Shown here piece by piece: positions 12,964 through 25,101 of a DNA stretch of 64,000 nucleotides. The position numbers and the translations under genes are program-made. This DNA is from Topomyia yanbarensis (lineage: Eukaryota; Arthropoda; Insecta; Diptera; Culicidae), in the NCBI RefSeq assembly GCF_030247195.1, contig NC_080671.1:415286044-415350043 (forward strand), in the 5' to 3' direction. The notes beneath the pieces were generated by a model. It ran no database searches, was not told where the DNA came from, and saw nothing but the letters and a program-made list of their open reading frames with translations. Positions within the stretch are counted from its first letter, which is position 1. The number at the start of each line of letters is the position of its first letter.

Positions 12964-14669
12964 GGCTTCTTTTTACAATGCGCTGGTGTGTAAAACTTCA
13001 TACAGCCAAGTCTGAGTGCGAGCGAAGCGCGTGGCAATACGTTTTTCGCGAGCAAGGCGCGATTGAAAAATTCATATCTCCGTAAGTATTTAATTGCCCA
13101 CTCTCAAATTTTTATGGCATCAATAAAAATGATTTTACTACTTTATACAATAAAAAAAATCATGTCCAGGTTTGAAAAAAACCTATTTGTTTTAAACTTT
13201 TCAATATTTTCCATGAAACAAATACGTTGAGTAAGTCTTTTTTTATTCAATTCGTTTATTTGATAAGGCACGTTTGCGTTAGCTTAAAGGCGCCATTTTT
13301 GTCTTTGTTTTACATTTTGAATTGCTTAAAACTAGGAGGTTATACATTTACTGTAATTTTGTTTTTATATAATAAAACTAAAGAAATTTTACAGCTAACT
13401 TACACATATACAAGAGAGGATAATATAATATTCGTAAGATTAAGGGGGGGGGGGTCATTTTGTGTGTTCTTTGTATGGCAATGCACTTTATGATTTTTAG
13501 AAGGGAGATTGTTAGAGAAATTAAATATTAACTAAGCGGAACATTTTACAAGCTTATTAAATAGGAGTGGTTCAATTTTATTAAGATTGGGGGGGATTAA
13601 TTAGGGCTATTTTTAAGTATTGGTACTGTTGGGCATTTCTTAACGAGATTAAATATTGATCAACTAAAACTAGAGGATAGGGGGCACCTAAATTTTGGGA
13701 TGATATTCAAGGGGGGGGGGGTGAAGTCCTACATCTGTGTATCAGAGACATGGGAGAGAGGGTGGACAACCCGAGCAAAGTCGAACATCAAAATTACAAC
13801 AAGTAGAAATCATATTTTGATAATAGCATCAAATTGAAATCTTATTTTGCTATCAGTTTTAGATTTTTTAAATATGACATCAAATTTTGATCCCGTTTTA
13901 CTATCTTTGTTTCTTAGAAGAATTTTCTATGTTTCTATTTCCTATTCTATTTTAAGTGAATACATATTTTGATATCAAAAAAAAATTCAACATCTCAATG
14001 AGCTTTCAATTTACTCTCACTGATAGCAGAATTAGTTTTCTGTTTGATGTCACAGGACAATTTTTCTGCTCTCCATTTTGATCTTTTAACCGTTAAAACG
14101 ACCAAAACGACAACAACCTGAATAATCATTTGCCGAACATCACAACATCAAGTTTAGTTTTCAATTTGTTGTCAGACTCTGCTCGGGAAGGCTGACAGAG
14201 GGGGGGGGGATATAAACTTTCAGTTTCCGGTATCTTGAATCAACGGCCAGGATTACAGATTCGGACGGATTCATCATGTATTCCTTTCGTAAGTCTTAAT
14301 ATACATCATCCGAAAGCTGTGAAAAAGGCGCACATTTAATGTCTCGGGCACTTTTTGGTATCTTCTTTACTTTTGACAGTACGAGCGATTGAAAAACGTA
14401 GTTTTTTTTTCAAATGGTAAAATTCAACACAAAAAATCTCGAAAGTCTCGCCCACTATGTTGAAATAAAAAATACGTGGCGAATATTTTCGACTACTAAA
14501 TCCACAAGCTCGGATCTCTTTTTGGAAAACTTGGCAACTAAATTTTACGGATATTTTTACAACAATTAGTCAACTAGACGACTTAGATGACATCGTGCAT
14601 ACGACCAACCCATTCATAGTAGCATCCTACGAATAAGCTTGTCCACTTCATACTGTTAAAACGACTAGG
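12964..14669. other. no recognised gene; several G-runs
   Basis: AT-rich non-coding DNA with poly-G tracts of 9-10 bases near 13445, 13711 and 14202. An 88-codon frame at 13227-13493 has no recognisable domain. No repeat family was identified with confidence. Confidence 0.45.
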
Positions 14670-17321
14670 GGTTGAGGACTGAGCTTGGCGTCAGCGTGAT
14701 GATTCCAAGTCTTTCAGGTCAGCTCGTAGTGCGTATATGAAATGTCTTAGATCTGCAGAGCGGGCTGGCTGACAAAACCTATGCACTAATGTCTATTGTC
14801 TGAACGAGGCTAGCAGGTTAAATAAAATTCTCTCCAAATCGAATGATTTTCAGATGAACTCCTTTAAAACCAGAGATGGTGTTTGTGTGACGGACGAAAA
14901 AGATGTTCTTAATTGCCTCTTCGACACACACTTTCCAGAATGTATCGATCCGGAGTTGAACAATGTTCACAGATCTCATTCTGGTGATTCGGACTCGTGG
15001 GCGTTAGCACGCACATTGGTTTCCACTGAATCGGTCAAGTGGGCAGTTGACAGCAATGCTCCATACAAATAACCCGGAAAAGATGAAATACTTCCCGTGC
15101 TACTGTAAAAGGGATTTGATATTCTTAAACATGTCTTGAAAAAGATTATGCTTTCCAGTCTTGCTACCGGGTATATCCCGAAAGCATGGCGAGAAATAAC
15201 TGTTAGATTTATTCCCAAAGGGGGCGGCGCTCAAGCTATGAAGAAGCCAAGAGTTTTAGGCCTATCAGCTTAAGTTATTTTCTTCTGAAAGCTTTGGAAC
15301 GGATAATCGATCATCACACCAGGAACGTTAGTTTAGTTGAATATCCACAGCACAAAATGCAACATGCATATCAGTGTGGGAAATCCACGATCACACTGCT
15401 TCACGATGTTGTTTACAACATTGAGAAAGCCTTCTCGCTCAAGCAATCTAGCTTCGGTGTATTCCTAGATATTGAGGGTGCTTTTGACAATGTGTCCTTC
15501 CAGTCTATTCTGGAAGCGACGCGCGGTCATAGGATACCTGCATGTATCTCGGGTTGGATAAACGCAATGCTTAGTAACCGCATTCTTTGCTCGTCACTGC
15601 GACAGGTTGAGATACGGAAGTTGAGTATTTTCGGTTATCCACAGGGTGGCGCTCTGTCACCTTTGTTATGGATGATGGCTTGTTGAATAAAATCAATGAG
15701 CTTGGATTTCCAACCTACGGGTTTGCTGACGATTACCAAATATTAATTGCACGACTTTGCATCGGAACAATCTTTGACTTAATGCAACAGGCATTAAGAG
15801 TTGTCGAACAGTGGTGTCGACGAGTTAAATTATCAGTTAACCCAAGCTAAACTTCAATAGTTCTTCTCACGAAGAAGCGAATAACAACTACTGTGTGCAG
15901 ATCAATTCAAATACGTTGGAGTCATATTGGATTCCAAACTGAATTGGTCTGCTCACATTGAGTTCATAGTCAAGAAAGCGCGCATGGCCTTCGGGCAGTG
16001 CAGACGAACTTTTGGAAAGACCTGGGGTCTCAAACCTAAATACATCTATTAGATTTACACGACAATTGTACGTCCAATACTGTCATACGGATGCGTTGTG
16101 TGGTGGCAGAGGGGAGAGGTGATGACAGTTCAGTCAAAGCTAAACCATCTGCAAAGAAGGGCGCTCATGGCGTTGACCGGTGTTTTCACCACAACTCCGA
16201 CTGCTGCTCTTGAGGCACTTCTAAATATCAAACCATTACACATACACCTCAAACAAGAAGCACTATCATGTGCATACAGACTGCAGGTTACTGGGCTTTG
16301 GAACAGTAACCATGTTGATCTTGCTACTAGTCATACACGATTGTGGTCACAAATGGATACATGGGGTGAAGTTGCTCCTAGCGATATTATACTCACATGT
16401 AGTTTTCCTTACAGGACATTCCATGTGAGGATTCCCTCTCGAGAGGAGTGGTTGTCTGGCTATATGGAAAGACAACAACAAACGCAAGTGGTCAGTTACA
16501 CTGACGGTTCTCTGATGGAGGGACGTGCTGGTGCTGGTGTCTACTGTCGTGAAATGAGATTGGAACAATCTCACTCACTAGGTAGATACGGTACTGTATT
16601 CCAAGCAGAAATCGTTGCGATTATGTGCGGGGTGCAATCGGCCCTTCAACTGAGTTTGTCCGGCAGAGTTATAAACTTCTGCTCCGATAGTCAGGCTGCA
16701 ATCAAGGCCCTTAGCTCAGACAAATCCCGGTCCAAGCTAGTGATCGCGTGCCGAACCCAAATCGAAGAACTAAGCATTGTCAACACTATCTACCTTGTCT
16801 GGGTGCCCGGACATTGCGGTATTACTGGAAATGAATGGGCTGACGAATTGGCCAGGGCAGGTTCAGCGATTGACTTCGTTGGTCCTGAGCCCGCGCTGCC
16901 AATTTCGACAAGTTGGATAAGGGAAAAAATACGGTCCTGGGCTTCGTCCGAGCACCACAAATATTGTAGAAATCTTCAAACGTGTCGCCAAACAAAGGCG
17001 TTTCTAGAACAACCATGCCCAGTGGTTTCGAAAAATCTCTTACATTTTTCGAAGCTCCATTGCGGCATGCTGACCAGGGCTTTAACCGACCACTGCAAAC
17101 TCAATTATCACATAGCAACTATTCAGCGCGCTGAGTCTTTTTCATGTGATCTTTGTGAATCCGACCACGGAACCTCATATCATCTGATATGCAACTGTCC
17201 AGCGGTAGCGCAATTGCGATTTCGAGCCTTCAGCCGTCCTTATATAGACGAAACCATGTTTGGTCGAATGAAACTCAGAGACATACTAAAGTTTCTTATC
17301 CAATGTGGTAAAGAGCTTTAG
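14670..17321 (+). pseudogene. LINE ORF2 relic: reverse transcriptase plus RNase H (I/LOA-like)
   Basis: Plus-strand frames give, in order, RSARSAYMKCLRSAERAG (about 14720), LNKILSKSNDF and FKTRDGVCVTDEKDVL (before the RT), then PGKDEILPVLL, GYIPKAWREITVRFIPKGG, LERIIDHH, GVFLDIEGAFDNV (RT motif A), GYPQGGALSPLLW (motif B) and YGFADDYQIL (motif C, FADD). A C-terminal RNase H follows. The RT part is broken by stops (for example 15072 and 15104) and frameshifts (for example about 15235, 15680 and 15850). The RT-plus-RNase H layout with FADD fits the I/LOA group (Lian-like in mosquitoes). The endonuclease part is missing, so the copy is 5'-truncated. Confidence 0.85.
16098..17321 (+). pseudogene. 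RT thumb and RNase H domain of the LINE, open for 407 codons
   Basis: This is the longest uninterrupted part of the element. After NHLQRRALMALTGVFTTTPT (linker/thumb), an RNase H domain runs from about residue 130 to 260. It has SYTDGSLMEGRAGAGVY (first Asp), FQAEIVAIMCGVQSA (Glu), FCSDSQAAIKAL (second Asp), VWVPGHCGITGNEWADELAR (His and last Asp). All four catalytic acidic residues are present. A late C-D-L-C-E-S-D-H-G-T-S-Y-H-L-I-C zinc-knuckle-like motif follows. The open frame is part of ORF2, not an independent gene; the first Met is internal. Confidence 0.8.
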
Positions 17322-18020
17322 GCTTATTCGCAGGCAAGTTGAACTACTTGTGAGTTTAACTTACCTGTTGTTTATTTTTGTTTTGTGCTGTTATGTTTCC
17401 TACCCTTCCAATTCTACTTCCCCACACCTCCTTGTCCTTTCCTTCCGCTCAGGAAATGATGAAAACACACGACAAGGCACAAATCCCCGACTATGTACGG
17501 GGAACGTGCCATTTGAGCCAATATATTCTGATTCCTGATATACCGAGTGATGTCTCGATAGTAAGCACAGAGGTTAACTAGTGCTAATTTGGGTACTAGT
17601 TCAGATACATAGTCTAACTGGACACTGAGATGGTGCTAGTTACTGACGAGGAGAATCCGAAACACTAAAACAAAAAAAAACCATACTTTATGTAAGGCAT
17701 GTGCCCTCATGCACAAAGAAATTGGTCTTGTTCAAAATTTTTCCCACTTGGGAATTTTGCATAATTCCAGGCGTTTGGTACTTATACCAAAAGACAGTTT
17801 CGGTTCATATTCCTCGTCGGCAAACAGAACCTCTGTGCTTACTATCGAGACATCACTCGGTATAAGCCAGTTGTTTAGTGTTCACGCAAGACGTGTGACT
17901 TTTTGGAATTTAGTGTCTAACTAGTGCTAATTTGGGTACTAGTTCAGATACATAGTCTAACTGGACACCCAGATGGTGCTAGTTACTGACGAGGAAAATC
18001 CGAAACACTAAAACAAAACA
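17322..18020 (+). repeat. LINE 3' UTR with duplicated tail and inverted segment
   Basis: A stretch of about 98 bp beginning ACTAGTGCTAATTTGGGTAC and ending CGAAACACTAAAACAAAA occurs at 17578-17675 and again at 17921-18018 with two or three differences. A 37-bp stretch at 17539-17575 recurs in reverse complement at 17829-17865. The first copy ends in an A-rich tail, as expected of a LINE 3' end. The second probably comes from another insertion or an aberrant, twin-priming-like integration. Confidence 0.7.
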
Positions 18021-18439
18021 ATTATTATATAAAACATTTTAGTTATGATTCCGAAAACTAGTATTGTTTCAAAGTGTTTCAATACATTTGAAAGCGCAAT
18101 ATGCAAACACTGTTAAAATACGATTTAATTTTTTGAAGCGAATTTTCAAAGCTATCTTTCTCGATTCGATATCATTGCGACTTCGGCCCCTTGGTCGATT
18201 CATGATCGAAATCACCACAAAATTTGCTTGTGAGTTCAATATATGGGAGTTGTCAAGTTGTCCCCGGGCTGCTTACGACATTTTGTTACGCGCGTATCTC
18301 CACATTGAAGCGGTTCTAAAATATTGATGTTTATACGACCGTGGGAAATAAAAAGGACGTATGCGTTGTTTGAAAAAATATGGTTAATAAAACGTGTACG
18401 TTTTTACATTTCTTACAAAAGAAATGTATAGGATTGGCT
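18021..18439. other. no recognised gene
   Basis: AT-rich, with an 87-codon open frame (18064-18327) lacking any recognisable feature. Confidence 0.4.
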
Positions 18440-19462
18440 CAAACTTTGACAACTTTTTCCGAGGCCCGGAGGGCCGAGTCTCATATACCAATCGACTCAG
18501 CTCGACAAATTGAGACAATGTCTGTATGTGTGTGTGTATGTGTGTATGTATGTATGTACAAAGTGTCATGTAATTATCTCAGCAATGGCTGAACCGATCT
18601 TAATGAAATTAGTTTCAAATGAAAGGCCTAACCTTGCCATTTGACACTATTATTTTTGATTTTCGATATGTTGTTTACTTTCTGAGATATGGGCGATTTT
18701 GTTAAAACACAGCAGGTTTTTCGCGAATAATTTTCGAACAATACAGTATTGTGCCACAAACTGCACATAAAAGCTTGTAAAAATACCTTTCTAACAAGCC
18801 ATAGATTGTCCAAATCCGTGCACGAGCGGCGGAGATATTGAACATTTTGTATTTTTAATCCTCGCTTACCAATTTCCACCAACTAAAAATGAGATTGTTT
18901 CATACAAAGTATTGCTGTACTGGTGTTTTAGGGGCAAAACTAAAGCGATTTTGAATATCGGGGTATGAAAACACATCTACGTGATTCAAGGAATTCGATG
19001 TTGAGAACATTTTGTGAATTACCTTTATAATAAATTAACTATTTCTCAAAAATCAATAAATAAGTTCACTTCAAAGACAAAATAATGTGTTGATAAAGAA
19101 ACAGTGAGTTCTAGTATTTATTCCTTGGATTAGGCATTGCGTTCAATTATGAGGTAAATGTTGGATGGTATATCAATACACAGATCAACAAGTAATTCAC
19201 CTAGTAGTGGGATAAAAGATTTCTAATATAATTATGCTTGTGGCGTCACCGAAAGCAACTGTATGTTTGAAGCCCAAAAATCTAGCGAAAATTTAGCTCT
19301 TTTGCAAGATTTAGATTATACTGGTTATGGCGCAAAAATTACTACTTACATTATTTATGATAAGAATGTAAGAATCAATATATCATAATAATATACCTAT
19401 AAAAATAATGTCACTGCATTAACCATCATTTGTCATTCCTCACACAACCCCCCCCCCTCCCA

Positions 19463-19497
<35 letters not shown>

Positions 19498-19510
19498 GTC
19501 TCTCTCTTCT
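18440..19510 (+). repeat. GGCCCGGAGGGCCGAG repeat family, copy A
   Basis: It begins near GAGGCCCGGAGGGCCGAG, followed by a TGTATGTGTGTGTG tract and ATGGCTGAACCGATC, and has diverged relatives at 33411, 34640 and (inverted) 35690. Its right part (19090-19510) is matched in reverse complement by 36100-36500, through ATTGATATACCATCCAACAT and CTTAATCCAAGG. No coding region is present. Similar sequences are common in mosquito genomes (recalled, not searched). Confidence 0.65.
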
Positions 19511-19511
19511 A
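19448..19511. repeat. C-run and CT microsatellite
   Basis: A run of C is followed by an imperfect (CT)n stretch inside the dispersed repeat. The counterpart at about 36125-36165 is a shorter GA-rich stretch on the opposite strand. Confidence 0.8.
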
Positions 19512-19744
19512 TCGCATCTATCTAGCTATTTCTGTATCCATTTCTAAGTTGTGTGATAAGATCTTTTCCCAATCTGAAATATTTATTAATTGTAATTGCG
19601 AAGGTTTGAGAAAGCAAAACTATTTTTTGTCTGCTGCTACATCAACCCAACTTTAATTCAATTGACGTTTGACGATGAAAATTTCCAAAAGAGACATTCC
19701 ACGTGCGATATTTAAACTATTCGTATCTCTATTGAATTTTTAAT

Positions 19745-20261
19745 GAAATATATGCTCAAAGACTGAAAGCTGAAGCCAGCAGGATTGGACTTGGCATCAA
19801 CGTTTCGAAGACAAAATACTTGAGAGGAATAGGTTCTAGAGACGACAATGTGAACCACCCGAGTTCGGATTGACGGTGAAGAAATCGAGATGGTCGACGA
19901 ATTCATGTATTTGGGTTCAATGGTAACCGACAATGATAACAGCAGAGAAATTCAGAGACGGATCTTGGCGGGAAATCGTGCCTACTTTGGACTCCGGAGG
20001 ACGCTCCGGTCGAACAAAATTCGCCGGCGCACGAAGCTGATTATCTACAAGACGCTGATTAGATCGGTAGTCCTCTACGGCCACGAGACCTGGACTATGC
20101 TCGTGGAGGACCAACGCGCCCTTGGAGTTTTCGAACGAAAGGTGTTGCGTACCATCTATGGTGGCGTGCAGATGGAAGACGGAACGTGGCACAGGCGAAT
20201 AAACCATGAGTTGTATCAGCTGCACATTCGTTATATTGGTAGGAACTTTCATGAAAAATAA
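19745..20261 (+). pseudogene. LINE RT C-terminal fragment (RTE-like)
   Basis: The first part gives AQRLKAEASRIGLGINVSKT and then, after a frame change and stop near 19872, EFMYLGSMVTDNDNSREIQR, FGLRRTLRSNKIRRRTK, YKTLIRSVVLYGHETWTM and LGVFERKVLRTIYGGV. These are the post-palm segments of a widespread insect non-LTR retrotransposon, probably RTE-like, though the clade is assigned from memory only. It ends at 20261, truncated on both sides. The catalytic part is absent. Confidence 0.75.
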
Positions 20262-20289
20262 CGGATCAAAGACCAAAAATATCCATAAA

Positions 20290-20740
20290 TTAGATCCAGG
20301 AAAAGAAGTCTCCCAAAGTACCCACTCTCGATGGGGGATGCAACTACAATGTGTCTTCTAACTTATCGTCGTCCATATTTGGATATACTGAGTAGTTTGA
20401 ACCATTTCTTTTTCACAGTATTGGTCTGTATAGGACTTCTTTATCCATATTTCCTGCACGAGAATTCCGAACGAAACAATACAAACACGGCTTTTATGCA
20501 ATCGACATAGCCTAGACATTTCACACTATTTACTTCAATGCAAATAAAAACATTGAAATATCTACCTGTCTCATTCACGAATCGCATTCTCCCTCTGTCG
20601 TTCTCTGTTCAAGGGGCTTGAAAGCACATGTGACCTTGTCTCACTTTACTATATTCAATTGCGCGTTAAAATACTGGACCAGTAAATTATGTTCTGCACA
20701 TAAATCTTTTTTCGGGAATATGTGATCAAAAAGTAAACTT
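20290..20740 (-). repeat. dispersed repeat, inverted partner at 31860-32720
   Basis: CTCGATGGGGGATGCAA, ACATTTCACACTATTT and GCTTGAAAGCACATGTGACC correspond to GCATCCCCCATCGAAAG, GAAATAGTGTTAGACA and GGTCACATGTCCTTCCAAG in the opposite orientation around 31890-32650. The two copies are moderately diverged. No coding region is seen. The family is not recognised. Confidence 0.6.
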
Positions 20741-20979
20741 CGAATTCGTCAAGTAAAGAAGCATGAAAACAAAAAGAATAAAACCAAAAAAAGATGGAAG
20801 CCCTAGAAAGTCCATTGCATATTTATTAGCCTTTTCTCAGAAGATGGGATTTTCAAAAACATTTCATAACTTTCTGATGCAATGGTTTTCAAATTCGTAC
20901 AATCCGGTTTATTCTTTTTCTTTATTCAAAAATGTTTTTGGCTTCAAATATATGACCATTTCATTTTAATTAATTAATT

Positions 20980-21820
20980 CATTCCGCATTTATTCATTTT
21001 GTCCATCTGCGTTCATTTTACTTATTTTATTCGTTTCATTCTTTGGATTCACTCTGATCAGTTTATTCTTTTTGTGCATTTTACTCATATCATGCATTGT
21101 TTTCATTGTATGCATTTTATTAATTTTTTCCAGTTTATTCATTTTGTTCAGTTTCTCCATTTTAATAATTTGACTACTTTTTCAGTTTTAATCATTTCAT
21201 CCAAATAATTTATTTGATTCAATTTATTTCTTTATATTAATTTATAACCTTTTACTGTTGTTCAATTTTTCATTTTAATAAATGCATTTAATTCTGCTCA
21301 TTTTCTTCTTTTTATTCATTTTATCACTTCAGCTAATTTTGTATATTAGATTCGTTTGTTTTATTTATGCATTTCATTTATTTTTTACTTTATTCATTTT
21401 GTTCATCCATTCTTTTTATTCATTTGATCCATTTCATTAATTTGATTCATTGTATTTACTGTATGAATTAAATCAATTTGATTCATTTAATTAATTTGAT
21501 TCATGTGATTCATGTAATTCATTTGATTCATTTGATTTATTTGATTGATTTGATTCATTTGATTGATTTGATTCATTTCATTCATTTGATTCATTAGCTT
21601 CATTTGATTAATTTGATTCATTTGATTAATTTGATTAATTTGATTCATTTGATTCATTTGATTCATTTGATTCATTTGATTCATTTGATTCATTTGATTC
21701 ATTTGATTTATCTGATTCATTTTATTCATATCTTTAATTTTATGCATTTCATGTTCAGTCATTCGTTTCATTTCATTCAATTTGTTAGTATGAGTCAATT
21801 TATTCTATTAATCTTATAAC
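20980..21820. repeat. ATTCATTTG-type degenerate minisatellite
   Basis: The region consists of TTCATTT-like units that become regular at about 21480-21733, with a 9-bp unit GATTCATTT and variants GATTGATTT and GATTAATTT. The frames repeating Ile-His-Leu (plus) and Gln-Met-Asn (minus) are by-products of the 9-bp period. Confidence 0.9.
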
Positions 21821-22699
21821 TATTTCTAAATATAATCTTAATTTTTATTTAATAACTTAATCTAATTTGATTCGTGTATATTATAATTTTGATTTCCATT
21901 AATTTGTCTACTCATTTTATGAATTTAAAAACCTATTGTTTCATTTTTTGCTTTACTTTTTTATTTCGGTCGTTTTGTTGATTTCTATAATTTATTCAGT
22001 TTATTCGAGATTTTATTCGTGCAAGACTAGAAATTGTTTTCATCCCACCTCTAATTGGGTGCCTACTTCTCGTGAGTTCTGCAAACTAATCCAATAGTGA
22101 AATGTGTAAGAAATGTCTCATCTCACTGCTAGGTGGATTAAATCGGTTTTTTATTTAATTAATAATTTGGTAGCCTGCCATTGTTCGCGTGATACGATAG
22201 TAAGGTTCGAATAGAGTGGTGTAGTGTAGAAAACTCAGTTTGTTTACTTTTGTCGCTTACGGCCCACCTTTATGGAAGTGACCAATCGGCGGTAATCTCA
22301 GTTTGTATATATGCAGCAAATCTTTAGAAAATAAATTTTCCGTGCAGTGCAATAGAAATTATATTCGTTGGCTTTGCGAAAAACTGAGGACCAAGAACTA
22401 AGCAGTGAAAATAGTATTCGCTTGCTTGTAGATATTTTGATCAGTAATGCTTGCGTCTCAGAATATTCAGGAAATCTTGTCGGTAAGCCTTATAATGAAG
22501 ATCTAGTCTTAGCTTCGAAAAAACGGACGCAATATCGAACAGGAAACAAACATTTTCAGCTGTTTAACCAACTCGTGTAGTTTGAAAAAAAGCTATTTTT
22601 GGTATGTTGGAGACACAATTTTCATAGACGTTGGTGACGTTTTAGGAACCGAATATCGTCAAATATTCGGCATATCCATGCGATTGCAGTTCGTCGCCC
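21821..22699. other. no recognised gene
   Basis: AT-rich at first, then mixed. CACTGCTAGGTGGATTAAA near 22123 matches the tail of the GGCCCGGAGG family near 35642. A 70-codon frame at 22368-22580 shows no domain. Confidence 0.4.
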
Positions 22700-23460
22700 T
22701 GCTATCTTGTTCCTTACTCGGGTTAAAGACAGTTGCCAATGTACATGCTAAGTGACGTTCCCTGGACAAGAATGCAACCTGCCTGTTACAGATACATGTA
22801 CAATCTCCGAAACCGTGATACTGCCATCAGGATTACCATTATCGTGTCGGTTGAATCGAAAGCCGCTCCAACAATCAAACCACTTTCCGCCTGTTGTATG
22901 GCTTGGAATGATACGCAATCGTATGTGTTGCGGCTGTACGTGTACTAACTGGTCTTTGATGTTCTCCGGTACATTTCCATTGTACCCTTGTTTCATGAAG
23001 CAGCAAGTCCGGAGGTGGTGGTAGCCTGATAGATCACCGATTCCACCAGACTACCACCCCCTCAGGGTCCACTACTTTATGAAATAAAGGTACGATGAAA
23101 ACCTACCGAGGACTTATCATCCCAAGACACATCAGGTTTGATTCCCGAAACCTCCTCCAATTCAAAATTCTTCGTAATCAGGTCCTTGGATGAAGGCCCT
23201 AAAACGTACGTGTTCAACGTATTGTTCGTTTGGAGAGTTCCCTCAATCACGGTGATGGAACAGTCGAACCCGAATGCGGAAGAGGGTTTCTGATTCCCCG
23301 ATAGCCTTGTTTGGGTTTCGGTACGGACACCGGCCGTTCTCAGTTCCTTCTCGAAAAGTTCCTGAATCCTGATAGCTCGCGGTGAGCGCTTTTTGTAAAC
23401 GACCGGTTAAAGTTGATGGTTCACATGCGGTTCATCACTTCGTTGATTGCGAATTTAGCC
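22700..23460 (-). pseudogene. unidentified coding relic, minus strand
   Basis: Two long minus-strand open stretches look like protein. One (about 23418 to 23085, no Met) includes IQELFEKELRTAGVRTETQT, FGFDCSITVIEGTLQ and VSGIKPDVSWDD. The other (23030 to 22748) begins YHHLRTCCFMKQGYNGN and contains HVQPQHIRLRIIPSHTTGG, KWFDCWSGFRFNR and SEIVHVSVTGRL. Between them are a GTAGGT donor-like site and a TATCAG acceptor-like site about 80 bp apart, but the reading phase does not fit perfectly. Further upstream, AINEVMNRM is cut by a stop. I do not recognise the family. It may be a host-gene fragment or a transposon or virus-derived piece. Confidence 0.45.
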
Positions 23461-24199
23461 GTTTTCTCCGTCTTTGTCCAGTCCAGTGCAGACGCCTAAC
23501 AGGAACTCGCTGAATCAAATGATTGAAATGAAATGATAATAAATTAAAAATATATTTTCATATTTAGAAATGAAAAAATAAACAATATATAGAGTATAAT
23601 GGGGCCAACTAGGTATGGGGATACAATAGGTATCATTTTATTGCAGAGGTTGTTCGTGTTGTGTCAATTAGATACACGGTAGAGAACATTGTTTACAACT
23701 ATCATTTCGGTGGTTAAATACACGTTTCTTTAACAATTTCTTACGCGGTTTCATAATTTTTCACATTTTTTATCACTTCCTAGTTTTCTTACCTGAATTA
23801 CGTCAATAAATACCTTTTATTATTTGTGTTATTAATTTTTTTAAATATCTGCAGTATTCATACTCTTGAAATAAAAGAACTGCTGACTTTCTAGGCTTGT
23901 ACACCGTTTTGTTTAACCTCGAATAAAGTGACCTATCATACCACCAGATGTTAAAAACGTCGAAAAAAGTACCTTCGCCTTAGTAGATTTTGCTTGAAAA
24001 ATACTTAGCCGAGCATAAAATCATTACTGCCAAAACGTTGCCAGATGTACAACCTTTTCAACGAGTGTTTGTTTGTCTAAATCGGTGCAAAAATACCATC
24101 GCAAGAGCCCGTCAAAGAATACTGACATACTTGACCCCACACCACTCTATCATATGTTCGAAAATGAATAAAATAAACAAAACGTTTGCTATGTTATAC
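23461..24199. other. no recognised gene
   Basis: AT-rich sequence. A 90-codon frame at 23990-24262 overlaps the start of the LINE fragment only out of frame and shows no domain of its own. Confidence 0.45.
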
Positions 24200-24727
24200 C
24201 TCCAGGCTGTAAACTTATATACGCTGATGATCTCAAACTATTTCTCATTGTGCGGTCAATAGAAGATTGCGTGGCACTACAGCGACACTTAGATGCTCTT
24301 TGTAATTGGTGTAGTCGCAACTTGCTGGCTCTTAGCGTGGCCAAATGTTCCATAATATCTTTTACTCGCAGAAAAAACCCAATACTCTGGAGCTACACCA
24401 TCTCAGGGGAATCGCTAGAGAGAATGACAGTTATCAGAGACCTCGGAGTACTTCTGGACTCACAACTGACATTCAGAAATCATTACTCTCATGTTATAGC
24501 ACAGGCAAATAGAAATCTCGGCTTCTTTATAAGAATCGCCAAAGAATTCACTGATCCATATAGTTTACGGGCACATATTGTTTACGGGCACGCTATTTCT
24601 CACTAGTTCGATCTGTCCTGTAAGCTTCAGCACCCATTTGGTGTCCTTATACGAACATTTGGATCAACCGAATAGAAGCAGTGCAGGCAAGATTCCTCCG
24701 TTTTGCTCTTAGAACTCTCCCATGGCG
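24200..24727 (+). pseudogene. Jockey-like RT fragment with YADD motif
   Basis: The frame gives GCKLIYADDLKLF with the two catalytic Asp codons at 24226-24231, then HLDALCNWCSRNLLALSVAK (a D/C-N-W segment after motif C), VIRDLGVLLDSQLTF and FFIRIAKEFTDPYSLRA. A frame change near 24590-24640 leads to WINRIEAVQARFLRFALRT. It encodes the second half of a LINE reverse transcriptase. The earlier motifs A and B are absent, so it is non-functional. Confidence 0.85.
24720..24727. repeat. 8-bp target site duplication, left
   Basis: CCATGGCG here is repeated exactly at 27047-27054, flanking the element 24728-27046. An 8-bp duplication is characteristic of hAT transposons. Confidence 0.9.
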
Positions 24728-25048
24728 TAGGGTGACCATACGTCCTGGTTTCCCAGGACATGTCCTGGTTTTGCATTGACTGTCCTGGTGTCCTGGGAAG
24801 TCGAGGAAAATGCTTCATTTGTCCTGGTTTTTCTACTGTGAGCCTAATATATTTCTATTTATTCAGTCTTCGATTTTCACTATGCTCCAGACTGCAGTAA
24901 CGACCGACTGCAACCATAACTGCAACGTATACTCATCACCAATCGGAATGCAACAAACAAAACTTTATATAGTCGAATCTCCCAATTGTACCTACCGATG
25001 GTTTTTTTAATCTCTCAAGAGTGCCTCGTCAATATCGATGAAACAATT

Positions 25049-25101
25049 GGATTGAATGACGATTTAAGCGCTTCTTCTCGGCTTAAATCGTCATTCAATC
25101 C
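25049..25101. other. perfect 21-bp stem hairpin inside the hAT element
   Basis: The 21-bp stem 25049-25069 is perfectly complementary to 25081-25101, with an 11-base loop GCTTCTTCTCG. The stem contains GAATGACGATTTAAGC. Size and loop would suit a small fold-back RNA, but no expression evidence is available. Confidence 0.7.

Noticed and set aside
21487..21819. Gln-Met-Asn and Ile-His-Leu repeat ORFs
   Set aside because: By-products of a 9-bp tandem repeat.
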